Origin: Mucilaginibacter sp. | GTDB lineage: Bacteria; Bacteroidota; Bacteroidia; Sphingobacteriales; Sphingobacteriaceae | Direction of reading: 5' to 3' | Assembly (NCBI GenBank): GCA_030445275.1 | Contig: JAUCSE010000079.1 | Span: 100,328 to 164,327 of the forward strand | DNA: 64,000 nucleotides | Shown: one piece after another, positions 7,285-17,330 of the stretch | Layout: each line of letters begins with the position of its first letter | Numbering within the stretch: position 1 is the stretch's first letter | Made by a program: the position numbers and the translations under genes | The notes under the pieces: generated by a model | Seen by the model: only the letters and a program-made list of their open reading frames with translations | Told to the model about the DNA's origin: nothing | The model's database searches: none

Positions 7285-9879
7285 ATGCAATTTAAACGGT
7301 TACTTTTTTTACTGCTGACATTTATTAGCCTTAAAGCACATAGTCAGGACGTAGAGTTTCACTTAAGTTCTCATATCTTACCTGGAAAAAATATTTTAAA
7401 AGTTAAGCGCGACTTTCGTGATCCATATTTATGGGTTCTTGCACAAAACAATGAGGTTTACCGTGTTAACAGTACCACACTTGCTGTTGACGATTATACC
7501 AGCAGATTTGCCGCCTACAGCGGTTTACAATTTATTGATATTGCAGGCCGAAGCCAGGATACGGTGTTTATTGCTACCAATTCTACTAATGTTATTGAAT
7601 ACAAAAAGGGTGTTAATAAAGTAATAAATGCCGCAAACGGCATTGTTACTACCGTTAATTCTGTTGGTATAGCTAAAAATCAAACGTATGGCAGTGTTAC
7701 TGACCCACATTCGGTATTGATTGGATCTGACAAGGGCTTTTACACCTATGATATAGTTAATGAAAAGATACAGGCAGATAATGAAATTTCTTCCAGTAAG
7801 ATTTATGAAGCAACCTATCGCGACTTGGTTTATAAAGATAGCTCAGCAACTTACCCGGATTGGGATGGAAGGAAATACGTGCCTGTAATGATAAATGGCG
7901 AGTCCACATTCTTTCAATATTACATGTCTGAAAGTGATATTATAGGCCATAACATCAATACAGGTTATCAGGCTTTTGCTTCTATGTACGAGTATGATAT
8001 GCTCGTTAGCTACACCGCGCTTTTCTGGGGCACGCGTAACGGTATGTTCCAGGTTAATGGTGACCTAAGTTACTTTATTAACCTTCCTTATAAACACTAT
8101 TTAGATGGCATTAACGTGAATAAGATAACCGCCATGTTTGGCCTTACCGCGTTTGGTAGTGGCCACTGGTATGATGATCGCGGCCTTATTAAACAAACTA
8201 TGTTAATAGGCTCCGACAAAGGTTTATACTTCAGTAATTCAATTTATCAGCAGGTGCGTGACACACGCCAGATTGATCTTTTTCATTTTGACGCATTAGG
8301 CAATACTGTTATCCATGATATTTGTGTTAATACGGCATCTGCAGCGGAGCCAGTTTGTGATGATGGCGCATGGATAGCAGCTCAGGATGGACTTTATCTT
8401 ATAAAACCAGATTACGGCAAATATCTTACCTCAACATCACTAAATGCCGTACAATTTACCGGACAGGACGCTACAATTTCGGAAATGCAAATATGTTCAG
8501 GCAGCAGTATAAGCGCCACCGTTAATAACAGAATTTATACCGGCCACACCATACAATGGTATAAAGACGGAGTAGAATTACCTGGTGAAAGTAACAGCAC
8601 ATTAACCATTAAAGCTGCCGGAAATTACAGTGCTGTTGTATACGATCCGTGCGGAAATCTTCATTTAAATACAAATAGCCTTAAAGTAACGGTTATTACA
8701 GCGCCAACTGTAAATCTTAATTACCCGGATAAAAGTTTTTATTGCAATGGAAGTACGGCAACTTTTGAGGTTGATGCCAATGCCAACTATAAATATCGCT
8801 GGTATACGGATGGCGTATTAAATGGTAATACCTCCAATATTATAAATGTAACACAAAGCGGAAAATATAAAGTAGAGGTCAGCGCCTGCTCAGATACGTG
8901 GGTAACTTCAAAAGAAATTGAAGCAGAATTTGTAAAGTTACCGCCCCTGGTGCTTAAAACGAATAAAATCGCTTACTGTATAGGTGATGAGGCCACCCTT
9001 TCAATTAACGTTCCGGTAGATGCCGGCTCTTACACCATTAATTGGTTGCGCGACGGTACTATATTAAATAGCAACACTAACAAAACAAGCTTAACAACCA
9101 ACATTGCCGGCAATTATTTGGTTACTATCAGTAGCAATAAAATAACCTGCTCAGAAAGTTCTCCGTTGTTGCCGGTTATATTTAATCCCATGCCCACAAT
9201 TAGCCTGGAAAAAATTGTGAACACCACGCTTTGCAGCGGGCAGGCGGTTGATCTTAAAGCCACTTTTTCTAACGGCACGGTTAAATGGTCAACAGGAGAA
9301 ACAGGCAGCCAGATCAGTGTGAAAAATCCGGGAAATTATACGGCCACGGTAACATCTGCTTCTGGTTGTATCGATAGTCGTAGTATAAATGTGCAGTTTT
9401 TCAGCAACCCTGTTTTAAGCTTGCCCGATGCAACACTATGTCAGTTTACCCGGCAGCAAATTACCTTAAATGCACCACCGGGCTTTACCAAATATGAGTG
9501 GAACGGAAAACAAGGTGGAGATTCATTTACAACTGGTTCACTTGGAAAAGTTGAACTCAAGGTAACCGATCTTAACGGTTGTACAGCGTCACAAACCATA
9601 ATTATTACCAGTTTTTGTACTGAAATAAAAATGGGTAATACATTTACACCTAATGCCGATGGTGCAAATGACACCTGGGTTATTGAAGGTCTTGATAATA
9701 GCGCAACTGTAAAAATTTACAATCGTTTAGGAAGTCTTTTATTTAACAGTCGCGGTTATACCGAACCCTGGGATGGCATCTATAAAGGCAGTAAATTGCC
9801 TGCGGGTACGTATTACTACATCATCAATGCCAAAGCCGGAACACAGGTTTTAAGCGGATGGGTATGCATTATTTATTAA
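7285..9879 (+). CDS. T9SS type B-sorted surface protein with Ig-like domains
   Basis: I start at the ATG at 7285 because it opens a clean signal peptide (MQFKRLLFLLLTFISLKAHS); the in-frame TTG at 7237 lies inside a hairpin. The product has 864 residues. The first third has propeller-like repeats (LIGSDKGFYTYD, LIGSDKGLYFSN). Then come about five Ig/PKD-like domains, each with a CxG start and a W-x-x-G-type core (YKDGVELPGESNSTLTIK, YRWYTDGVLNG, INWLRDGT, VKWSTGETGSQI). The last 80 residues are a gliding-motility-associated C-terminal (CHU_C) domain with NTFTPNADGANDTW, VKIYNRLGSLLF and LPAGTYYYIINAK. That domain targets proteins for type IX export and surface attachment. Its partner is unknown; adhesion or surface sensing are typical. 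A terminator follows at 9889. Confidence 0.9.
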   Translation: MQFKRLLFLLLTFISLKAHSQDVEFHLSSHILPGKNILKVKRDFRDPYLWVLAQNNEVYRVNSTTLAVDDYTSRFAAYSGLQFIDIAGRSQDTVFIATNSTNVIEYKKGVNKVINAANGIVTTVNSVGIAKNQTYGSVTDPHSVLIGSDKGFYTYDIVNEKIQADNEISSSKIYEATYRDLVYKDSSATYPDWDGRKYVPVMINGESTFFQYYMSESDIIGHNINTGYQAFASMYEYDMLVSYTALFWGTRNGMFQVNGDLSYFINLPYKHYLDGINVNKITAMFGLTAFGSGHWYDDRGLIKQTMLIGSDKGLYFSNSIYQQVRDTRQIDLFHFDALGNTVIHDICVNTASAAEPVCDDGAWIAAQDGLYLIKPDYGKYLTSTSLNAVQFTGQDATISEMQICSGSSISATVNNRIYTGHTIQWYKDGVELPGESNSTLTIKAAGNYSAVVYDPCGNLHLNTNSLKVTVITAPTVNLNYPDKSFYCNGSTATFEVDANANYKYRWYTDGVLNGNTSNIINVTQSGKYKVEVSACSDTWVTSKEIEAEFVKLPPLVLKTNKIAYCIGDEATLSINVPVDAGSYTINWLRDGTILNSNTNKTSLTTNIAGNYLVTISSNKITCSESSPLLPVIFNPMPTISLEKIVNTTLCSGQAVDLKATFSNGTVKWSTGETGSQISVKNPGNYTATVTSASGCIDSRSINVQFFSNPVLSLPDATLCQFTRQQITLNAPPGFTKYEWNGKQGGDSFTTGSLGKVELKVTDLNGCTASQTIIITSFCTEIKMGNTFTPNADGANDTWVIEGLDNSATVKIYNRLGSLLFNSRGYTEPWDGIYKGSKLPAGTYYYIINAKAGTQVLSGWVCIIY

Positions 9880-9888
9880 CCATACGCT

Positions 9889-9928
9889 TGCCCTCCGCAT
9901 CTCAATCGGCTAGCGGGGCTTCTTTTTT
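9889..9928 (+). terminator. Terminator of the Ig-like protein gene
   Basis: GCCC(T)CCGC pairs with GCGGGGC across a 14-nt loop, with one bulged T, followed by TTCTTTTTT. It begins about 10 nt after the stop codon. Confidence 0.65.
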
Positions 9929-10176
9929 ACAAGCTATAAAACTTGCAAAATCTTTTTTCAAATCAATTCAAGATATTTTTTATTGAAAAACAGAAGCATA
10001 ACAACAATGCTATATGAAATATCGAACACCTTTTCTGTCTGTAAAAACTATAGCTAATGGATTTATAATCAAAAAACTAACTGCATAAAAAGAGGGGACA
10101 TACAATTATGTGCGTTTCCTTAAGTTCCCAACGATACAACTATCCGGACGTTTTTAGTCTAATTATATTACCTTGA

Positions 10177-10356
10177 AGACCAAAAATCTTATTTGCAAAA
10201 AGATTCGATTTTACAAGGACTAATAGGCTTCTAAAAGAAAAGGTATTGGTTGAAAAAAATGTTACGGAAGAGTATGTTGACTTTCTAGAAACAATATGTT
10301 TCGGAATAACATTGGATATTCGACAGGTTTTTTTAAGGCCTAGTAAAGCCATATGA
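10177..10356 (+). pseudogene. Possible C-terminal remnant of a gene
   Basis: A 59-codon open frame without a start codon, preceded by an in-frame stop at 10174. It has a protein-like composition (KRFDFTRTNRLLKEK, VTEEYVDFLETICFGITLD) and ends 11 nt before a strong terminator. It may be the tail of a decayed gene. No family is recognised, and the rest of 9930-10607 shows no gene on either strand. Confidence 0.2.
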
Positions 10357-10366
10357 GAATAAATGA

Positions 10367-10404
10367 AAAAAGTTCGCAAGTGTCTCGGTACTTGCGAACT
10401 TTTT
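10367..10404. terminator. Bidirectional terminator
   Basis: A perfect 15-bp inverted repeat, AAAAAGTTCGCAAGT (10367-10381) with its complement at 10390-10404, around an 8-nt loop. The A-run and T-run flanks give a U tail in both directions. It could serve minus-strand transcripts from 10608 as well as plus-strand transcripts from the left. Confidence 0.8.
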
Positions 10405-10607
10405 ACACAAAGCCGTACTAATATCGAACCAATTTATGGACGATTTAAAGCGAATTGCTGTTTTAAGTGATTCTGAGGCATATTAAGGATAATCAAAACC
10501 GAATAAGGTCCAACCACAGCACCTCAATTTAACCCGGTATTAAAGTGTTTCAAATCCGCTAATTTAAATTATTTAGCTATACATGTTATTGCTGCCCCTT
10601 TTTACCC

Positions 10608-11609
10608 TTAAAGTCTTTTAACGGTCTTTCCATCATAACGATACACTCCACCTTCAGCTCCAAACCAAATACTTCCATCGTTAGCTTCCAAGATCCCCAA
10701 AAAAGCTGGTGGTCCTGACATAATTTCGGTTACAGTGGGCTTTTTATTGTACAAGGACTTTGCATCATAACGGGACAGTGCCCATATCTTCCCAATGGGA
10801 GGATTTACTACACCAGTAGTCCAGATGTTTCCTTTTTTATCTTCGATTATAGCATAAACACCTCTCTGCGATACCTTAATAAAGGTTCTGCCGTCATAGC
10901 GCCAAAGGCCGTTGTCACCGAACCAAATATTGCCTTTTCTATCTTCGATTATCGACCAAACGTTGTTAAAGCCTTTGCCGTCTTTATTTGTGAGCGTGGT
11001 AAATGTTTTTCCATCATAAATGAAGGCCTCGCCCCTTGTGCCAAACCATAATTTCCCGGTTTTGTCTTCCATAATAGTAGTAATATTATTCCTGGGTAGT
11101 CCTTCTTTAATTGTAAAATTTCGAAAAGATTTTCCATCGTAACGGCTTACTCCACCTCCGGTGCCGAACCAAATAATGCCGGCCCTATCTTCATAAATAG
11201 AAAAAGCCCCATTATTGGCGAGCCCCTCCCTGGTTGTAAAATGCTGAAAGGATTTCCCATTGTATTGATAAACACCTGAATCAATAGAAGCGAACCAAAG
11301 ATTTCCGCGTCGATCTTCCAGGACATCCCAGAATCTGTGCGAACCTACTTTACTTGTGAGATTATTAAAAGACTTTCCATCGTATCGAAAAACATCACCA
11401 AATGATGTGCTGTTTGAGCCAGCCATCAAAATGGTGCAATTTCTGCCTTTTTTTATATTACGAACCATTTGTTGGGTAGGCCCGTGGGAAGTGACTATGT
11501 CTTTTGTTTCGTACTTGATATTATCTTTAGGTACGTTTGTTTGGTTTTGTTCACAGGAAGTGTGACAAACAAGCCTCAAGAACAAAACATATACAAGTAT
11601 GTATCTCAT
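10608..11609 (-). CDS. Two-component regulator propeller (Reg_prop) lipoprotein
   Basis: A 333-residue protein made mostly of about seven propeller blades of roughly 40 residues, each of the form YDGKSF-x-FT-x-EGL-x-N-x-I-x-x-I-x-EDR-x-G-x-IWFGT. Examples are YDGKSFQHFTTREGL and YDGKSFRNFTIKEGLPRNN. These are Reg_prop repeats, usually the periplasmic sensor half of hybrid two-component systems; here no kinase domain follows, so the protein stands alone. The N-terminus is hydrophobic and ends at HTSC (Cys19), a plausible lipoprotein cleavage site. It lies 88 bp downstream of the BNR protein gene on the same strand, so the two are probably co-transcribed. It may act as an extracytoplasmic binding propeller; the ligand is unknown. 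Confidence 0.85.
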   Translation of the reverse strand: MRYILVYVLFLRLVCHTSCEQNQTNVPKDNIKYETKDIVTSHGPTQQMVRNIKKGRNCTILMAGSNSTSFGDVFRYDGKSFNNLTSKVGSHRFWDVLEDRRGNLWFASIDSGVYQYNGKSFQHFTTREGLANNGAFSIYEDRAGIIWFGTGGGVSRYDGKSFRNFTIKEGLPRNNITTIMEDKTGKLWFGTRGEAFIYDGKTFTTLTNKDGKGFNNVWSIIEDRKGNIWFGDNGLWRYDGRTFIKVSQRGVYAIIEDKKGNIWTTGVVNPPIGKIWALSRYDAKSLYNKKPTVTEIMSGPPAFLGILEANDGSIWFGAEGGVYRYDGKTVKRL

Positions 11610-11697
11610 AATTTATTTATTTAATATTGGTAATAGCTGCAGGGTTCCAATAGCCAAAGGGGAGTCGGGTGTTCGATATTCTTCTTGTTGATTATTT

Positions 11698-12384
11698 TCA
11701 GCATCCACCACTCACTGCCGCAGCATACAATACATTACCGGAAACATATATTCTAAATACTTTTTTAGGCTTACTGGAAGGAATATTCCATATTGTTAAA
11801 AATTTAAACTCGTTTTTATCAACACCAGGATGAACTCTATTCCAGGTTTTACCCATGTCAGATGACCGAAATATACCATCCGGATGACCACATATTAAAT
11901 ATTTACCCATTTGTTTAATCGATGAAATGGACGAAGAAGGCGGAAGTCCTTCATCAATAGCTTGCCAGGTTTTTCCGCTATCTAATGAAATACGTATCCT
12001 TCTGGATTTCGTTTCTGTATTATAGGATATAGCAGCAAATCCACCTTGTATATGTTCAATAGCTATACCCACGCCACCCTCGCTTATTACCCATTCCCAG
12101 TGTTCACCATTATCTGTCGAACGCCTGATACCTTTTTGGCCTGTCGCAATTATGACCCCTTCGGACTTCACGATATTACTCTCTGACACAGGCCGCTCAA
12201 TTTCAGGTGGCGCTTCGCTAGTTTCCTGCCATGTTTGTCCGTCATCAGTAGATTTGAAAACGGTGTTTACAAGCCCTAATTTATTTCTAATTACTTTGGC
12301 CGCTTCCTTTTCTTTTAGCACAAAAGAATTTAATAGAAATAATACCAAGAGGATAGCCGGAACAAACACAAATAATCTTTTCAT
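11698..12384 (-). CDS. BNR/Asp-box repeat exported protein
   Basis: I prefer the ATG at 12384 (MKRLFVFVPAILLVLFLL) over the one at 12417, because it gives a compact signal/anchor and is preceded by an A-rich ribosome site. The product is about 228 residues. Asp-box motifs S-x-D-x-G-x-T-W recur: STDDGQTWQET, STDNGEHWEW, SLDSGKTWQA and SSDMGKTWNR, spaced by about 40 residues, which indicates a four-to-five-bladed portion of a propeller as in sialidases and photosystem assembly factor HCF136. No sialidase catalytic residues are evident, so binding is more likely than hydrolysis. The C-terminus (AAAVSGGC) is short and ends in Cys. The gene diverges from the membrane winged-helix regulator at 12535 and precedes the Reg_prop gene. 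Confidence 0.75.
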   Translation of the reverse strand: MKRLFVFVPAILLVLFLLNSFVLKEKEAAKVIRNKLGLVNTVFKSTDDGQTWQETSEAPPEIERPVSESNIVKSEGVIIATGQKGIRRSTDNGEHWEWVISEGGVGIAIEHIQGGFAAISYNTETKSRRIRISLDSGKTWQAIDEGLPPSSSISSIKQMGKYLICGHPDGIFRSSDMGKTWNRVHPGVDKNEFKFLTIWNIPSSKPKKVFRIYVSGNVLYAAAVSGGC

Positions 12385-12534
12385 TTTTTTTAATTTTAAG
12401 TAAAACATATGTTTCATAATCTATTTTATGATCCTATCAGAATTGATGCAGCAAAATTACTTTGATATATTTCAGCGTGGAGAGCTTGAATTGTAAATAA
12501 AAATGTAAACTTTGTAAAATAAAATCTTGACACT

Positions 12535-13425
12535 ATGTTAGATAGCAGAATTGTCCTCTCCGGAAAACGCAAGTACCTGTTCGGATTGATATTACTCCTG
12601 TTTATCTCTATAATCAGCTTGACTTTCAGCATGAAGGGAAGTGACGACTTTGATATCGCCAGAAGGGAAGTTTTACTCCGGAGGATAGGAGATGAATTAC
12701 TCACACAGTCGGGCGACCTTACATCAAGGGTGCTTCCGGTAAAAAAGATTGCAGAAAATGAGTACCAGATCAGGTTTGAGAATGAGCTTACTTTTCAACC
12801 AGACTCCCTGGTGAACACTACTCAGCGTTTGTTAGCCAAAGACCCGCTCACACGTGATTATGTTGTTAATGTTCTGAACAGTGGTAACGCCAGTGTAGCC
12901 TATGGATTTGCTATATCCGGGAATAAAAAAGATGATATTGTAGCATGTAAAGGAAGGAAGCAACCGAAAGCATCTTATATGATCAGTATTACATTCAAAC
13001 CGACAGGCATAAATACAGCAAAGAATGGATATCTTCTGGGCAGCCTGCCATTTTTAGCATTTGTTGGTTTCATTTTTTTGAGAGCTGTTAAGCCGCGTAA
13101 ATCGCTACCTGACGGTCAGAATACTGGCATGGTAACTTTAGGCGCGGTGTTGTTCGATGCGAAGAATCGGAAGCTGATAATAAACGGAAAAACAATGGAC
13201 TTGACCGGAACGGAAACACGTGTACTGCTCATTTTCGCGTTGTCTCCTAACGAGACGATAGAGAGAAGCCGGCTGCAAAAAGAGATATGGGAAGATGAAG
13301 GTGTTATTGTGGGGCGCAGTCTGGATATGTTCATATCAAAACTTAGAAAAAAATTAGAATTTGATCCCAATATCAACATCGTTGTTATACGCGGCAAAGG
13401 ATATAAGCTTGAAATTAGTTCTTAA
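12535..13425 (+). CDS. Membrane-anchored winged-helix transcriptional regulator (ToxR-like layout)
   Basis: A 296-residue protein. A transmembrane helix at about 13-32 (YLFGLILLLFISIISLTF) is followed by a periplasmic-type region of about 130 residues, a second membrane helix at about 163-182 (GYLLGSLPFLAFVGFIFL) and a cytoplasmic OmpR/PhoB-type winged helix at about 200-296: NGKTMDLTGTETRVLLIF, then SRLQKEIWEDEGVIVGRSLDMFISKLRKK and IRGKGYKLE. There is no receiver domain, so this is a one-component membrane regulator in which an extracytoplasmic signal may act directly on a DNA-binding domain. It diverges from the BNR/Reg_prop pair, which are likely targets or signal partners. A weak CTTG/AAACTTTG pair lies just upstream (12485-12514). 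Confidence 0.85.
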   Translation: MLDSRIVLSGKRKYLFGLILLLFISIISLTFSMKGSDDFDIARREVLLRRIGDELLTQSGDLTSRVLPVKKIAENEYQIRFENELTFQPDSLVNTTQRLLAKDPLTRDYVVNVLNSGNASVAYGFAISGNKKDDIVACKGRKQPKASYMISITFKPTGINTAKNGYLLGSLPFLAFVGFIFLRAVKPRKSLPDGQNTGMVTLGAVLFDAKNRKLIINGKTMDLTGTETRVLLIFALSPNETIERSRLQKEIWEDEGVIVGRSLDMFISKLRKKLEFDPNINIVVIRGKGYKLEISS

Positions 13426-13599
13426 GAAGAATCTTTCCGCTCCGAACTAATCTTATTAGAATTCAATTTGACATTTGTAAAACTCTATCGTGAGTTACTA
13501 ATATGGTATCATTAAAAGAATTATCCTTACCGGAGATTGAACCAAAAACAATGCTTTCCGAGCGATAAAGCCATATTAAATATTTCCTAAAAACTAAAA

Positions 13600-13628
13600 A
13601 AACTCTCTACGCAATGCAAAGAGGGTTT
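13600..13628 (-). terminator. Terminator on the minus strand, next to a tRNA-like 3' end
   Basis: A 9-bp stem (AAACTCTCT with AGAGGGTTT, one G-U pair). The plus-strand A-run to its left becomes a U tail on minus transcripts. It could end the rhamnosidase transcript, but its position directly after a tRNA-like 3' end suggests it originally belonged to a tRNA gene. Confidence 0.6.
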
Positions 13629-13629
13629 G

Positions 13630-13657
13630 TACTCCTAAGGATACAAATTTCGAACCA
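13630..13657 (-). other. Decayed tRNA 3' end (T-arm/acceptor-like remnant)
   Basis: Read on the minus strand this is GGTTCGAAAT, a few bases, then CCTTAGGAGTAC: a T-loop TTCGAAA followed by an acceptor-like TAGGAGT plus discriminator A, immediately followed by a terminator. No D-arm, anticodon arm or 5' acceptor strand is found to its right (minus-strand upstream), and the T-stem does not pair well. It looks like a leftover tRNA 3' end, as produced when elements integrate at tRNA genes. The rest of 13426-13855 shows no gene. Confidence 0.35.
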
Positions 13658-13855
13658 TTTTTTAGAGGATTTGCAAATTTTAATGCATTTAACTGCTTGA
13701 AATGAGGCTTTTACATAAGGTGACTAGCGATTTATCGAATGGTTTCTGCGATCCCTTCCAGTCGGCGTTTGTGTTTGTTAGTAAGTGAATACCCTGTGGA
13801 ACATGCTGTTAATGGATGCGTTAACAACAAATTATCGCCTTCAAGAAGAACGCTC

Positions 13856-16800
13856 TTACTTCTCCTTTCGAATATCAAGCTTTACAGGGCCAAGTAAACC
13901 GGATACTCGTAATGAAGCATCTTTGCTTGGCCCGGATATGGTCCACGTTTTACGTTTGTCTATTGGTTGACCTGCGTCGAAAACAAGGCGATTGAACCAG
14001 GTACCCGTCACCTCCACGCTTAGGGTGTTTTTGCCTGGTTTAATGAAATGTTTTAAATCGATACGGTAGGGTGGTGCCCATAATTTACCTGCTTGTTGGC
14101 CGTTGATAGCAACAACCGCAGCCATGTCAACGTTTCCCAGGTCGAGAATATATTGCAGGCCGGGTTCTATACTGTCAAGGTTAAATGAGTTCGTATAGGT
14201 CGCAGTGCCCGAAAATGCCTTACCTTCAGCAGCAATATCAAGATCCTTCCATGGCTTCAATGCTGATAATTCTATTACATCCGGAGCCCCCCAACCTATA
14301 GGGAAAGCCAGCTTCCAAGGTCCTGAGATGGGCAGCGTAGTAACCGCTTTGTGCGCTTTGAACTTGGTTGCCACGTTTAAATTTTCCTTTTGCCTGAAAA
14401 CGATAAAGCATGACCCGCCTTTTGCCAGATTAAGCTTAATGCTTGTACGTTCACCATTCCGCTGGCTTTCTACAGGTCCGGAAGTCCCGGTAACGGCATC
14501 CCAAAGTTCCGCATGACCTGTGGCCCGAAAACTAAGTTCACCCGTAAATCCATGCCCCCTTGGTGCAGTCACAAAATACCAATCGGCGCCTTCAGTACGC
14601 CGGTGTACCCATAAGGCATCGCCTCCGGTAACATCAGGTTTTATTTTTAATGCGGCTAATGCCTGTGCTATTGTTAAACCGGAAATCACATAGCCTTTTC
14701 CAACCTTTCTCAAACCTGTGCCGGCCGTACCCCAGATATCCTTTACGGCGGCGTTAAAACGTTGTCCTGCGGCATTGCCTCCGGAAAGCGTAGCCAAACC
14801 CAAAGGTGGCTGGCCAACAATGGTTGCCCCGCTGCGCAGCAATGACCGAATTTTCTCCAGTGTTTGAGGCAGCATGCGCGGAACATCAGGCAACCACAGT
14901 ACGCGGTAGCGGATTCCTTCAGGTGTTGTTATCATGCCATTTTCAGCTTTCAATCGGTTTAGCAACGCATCAGGATTACAATAGTCGTACTTAAACCCTT
15001 CCGGAAAAGCTGCATTTTGGTCTGGTTTATGATTGATCTCATCTCCAAGATACCATAATACATCAGACACCGGTTTCCCCCTTTCGAGGAGGTAAGTACA
15101 ACGTGACAAATAGGCTGTAAAATCAGGCATGTACCGCCACCAGGTTTGACCCCTTAGAAAAGGGGTGCCGATTCCCGCACCAAAGGAACTGCCTGGAGCC
15201 AGAAAAGGGGTTTGTGGGTTGTGCGTATACGTATGAAATACAAAATGACTAACCCCCTGCACGCTATTGATGTTGGCAACTTCTTTAAGCATATCGAGAT
15301 GTTCATCCCAACTCAGCGATATGTTGGTAAATGACTCTGCGGCAACACGTGGCTTTCCGTACATTCTTGCCGCGGATGCCGTGGGCTTGATCGGTTTGAA
15401 GTTGATCGAGCCCACAAACCCATCACTCATCGGCTGCCAGAACTCACACATGGGTATGTCTGCAAATTTGAAATACTCCATAATATCAGCAGGAACAACA
15501 TCTCCCGGGCCCGTTTCATAGGTAACCGATAGTCCGTTTCCTTTTGCCAGCGATGCCATGCGACCGTAATAGTTATTGACCAACAGATCGTTGAGGGTTT
15601 TGCGCCAGTCTGTTAAAAAACGTGCGGTCGTCTCATGATCTTTGATCACATAGCCAAATAAAGTAGGAAGCCATTTCCGTAGCTGATAACCGGAAATCCG
15701 CTTAAATTCCTGCTCCATTTCAGGTGTCCAGCTTTGGGTATGACATTCCCAACTATCAATCAGCATACCATTTAGTAGTCCTCCGGCGAGCGGCCCGTTA
15801 GGCCCGGAAAGCCGCCCTATGTAGCCCGCAAAATGTGCTTCTGCACCCGACTTAGCAAACTTATTTGCTTCCCATCCTGTCCCTTCCGCAGGTGCCGGGC
15901 CATTTTTCTTTCCGGCATTGACATGACCCAGGCGCAGGATGGTCCAATTGCCTTTGGGAGCCGGCCAGTTCAGTTTTCCGTCTGCAGTCATCCTATCCGA
16001 AATGTCCAGGATCTGGCCGGGCTTGATAAATGCTTCCGGCGACTGTTTAGGGTGCTGACCAGCACGTTCGATACTCCTCAATGTCCAGGCTGCTTCCGAT
16101 TCCCAACTGTTTTTCCGTGCAGCAGAAAACAAGCGGAGCGAACTTAGGGCCATATCATATTTATTGGAAATAGAAATGCGGTATTTTTTTACGCCGGCAA
16201 GTTCAGAACAGGCGAATGTAATCGGCCGGTCGTCCTGCCAGTTTGCCTGCGGCATTTCAGCATGCAGGATATCCTTTATCTTTCCGTCGGGCAAGATTCC
16301 TTATATGGCTATCGTCACCCCGGGCTCGTAAGACTGACTATGATTGAAGCCTTGGATGCTGGAAAATTCCACACTGCGAAGGACAATAGCATCAGGAAAG
16401 GTCACCTCTACCCAATAGGGTTTATTGGGAGCAGTAGGTGACAAGTGAATTGGCTCTTTAGCGGCTCCGGACAAATAAGGTTCCCATTTAAAACTGGTAT
16501 TGCTGTTAATCAGCTGTGGTATAAGCGGCTTTCCGGTATCTCCAACCGGTGTTGGAAAAGCAAGTACGGTGATGTCTTTATAGTCCCGCCACTCTTCACT
16601 GTTTGGCTCGGGTATTGGCAATACCTGGTTGATGAGTTTGCCACCAACTACATCAGTCCGGTTCCATATCAAGTTACGCATTGCATTGGAAGGGGTAATC
16701 CATGGACCTCCTGAAGTGGCCCATCCCGGACAGTTGTTCATAGAAAACCGAAGGCCCAAACGGCGGCATTCCAGTGCTGTATGTCTTACTGCATCGTCCC

Positions 16801-17149
16801 AATTGGCACTAAGACTCGTGATTTGTGGCTCAACTCCAGGCCATGGACCTCCAAATTGTCCGTGAAACAGCTGAACTCCCGAAATGCCGGCTTTTGCTAT
16901 GGCTTCCAGATCTCTTGTAATCCCTTCTTTGGAGACATTCCCGCCAATGTAGTGGAACCAGGTTTCCGGATGATATACTTTTGAGGGATCACGAAATGAT
17001 GTCTCATCATACTTGCCAAATGGGCGGTTAATTTCCCCCGGCGAAGGCACGAAAGGGACCTTAGCCAATTGAGCGGTCGCAAAAATCGGATACATGACTG
17101 AAAGGATGATTCCGATGAAAAAAGTTTTATATAAATAGTAATATTTCAC
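13856..17149 (-). pseudogene. GH106 alpha-L-rhamnosidase-type glycosidase, interrupted by one stop codon
   Basis: A GTG start at 17149 gives a signal peptide (GIILSVMYPIFATAQ) and 282 codons, then TAA at 16303-16301. The same frame continues without any shift (AI-stop-GILPDGKIKD) to 13856, giving about 1,097 codons, the usual GH106 length. N-terminal motifs WFHYIGGNVSKEGITRDLEA and ISGVQLFHGQFGGPWPG are characteristic of GH106. The middle has the (beta/alpha)8 catalytic part (NGMLIDSWECHTQSW, YETGPGDVVPADI). The C-terminus has beta domains ending in YILDLGNVDMAAVVAING and KPGKNTLSVEVTGTWFNR. A Tyr codon changed to TAA would explain the break. Either the enzyme is lost, or the stop is a sequencing error; suppression is less likely. 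Family activity: release of terminal L-rhamnose from plant glycans. Confidence 0.85.
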
Positions 17150-17330
17150 GTAATAGCAAGTAGTTAATTCCTTAACAGTTAAACCATACTAATTTATTGA
17201 TTATTAATTGCGATTTTCCTAATTGCCCACACCATTCGGTATTTCAAAGCGCACGGAACAGCCTGGTAAAACTTCCCGGAATATCCGCCTTTGTAGCAGA
17301 GTTTTGTTTTTAGCTATTGTCCAGAAGAGA

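Noticed and set aside
10140..10379. Minus-strand 79-residue frame
   Set aside because: Composition is irregular, and the plus-strand frame over the same stretch looks more protein-like. The minus frame also runs into the terminator hairpin.
16295..16310. Two separate glycosidase genes instead of one broken GH106
   Set aside because: The downstream part begins with a TTG mid-domain, lacks a signal peptide and is in the same frame as the upstream part.
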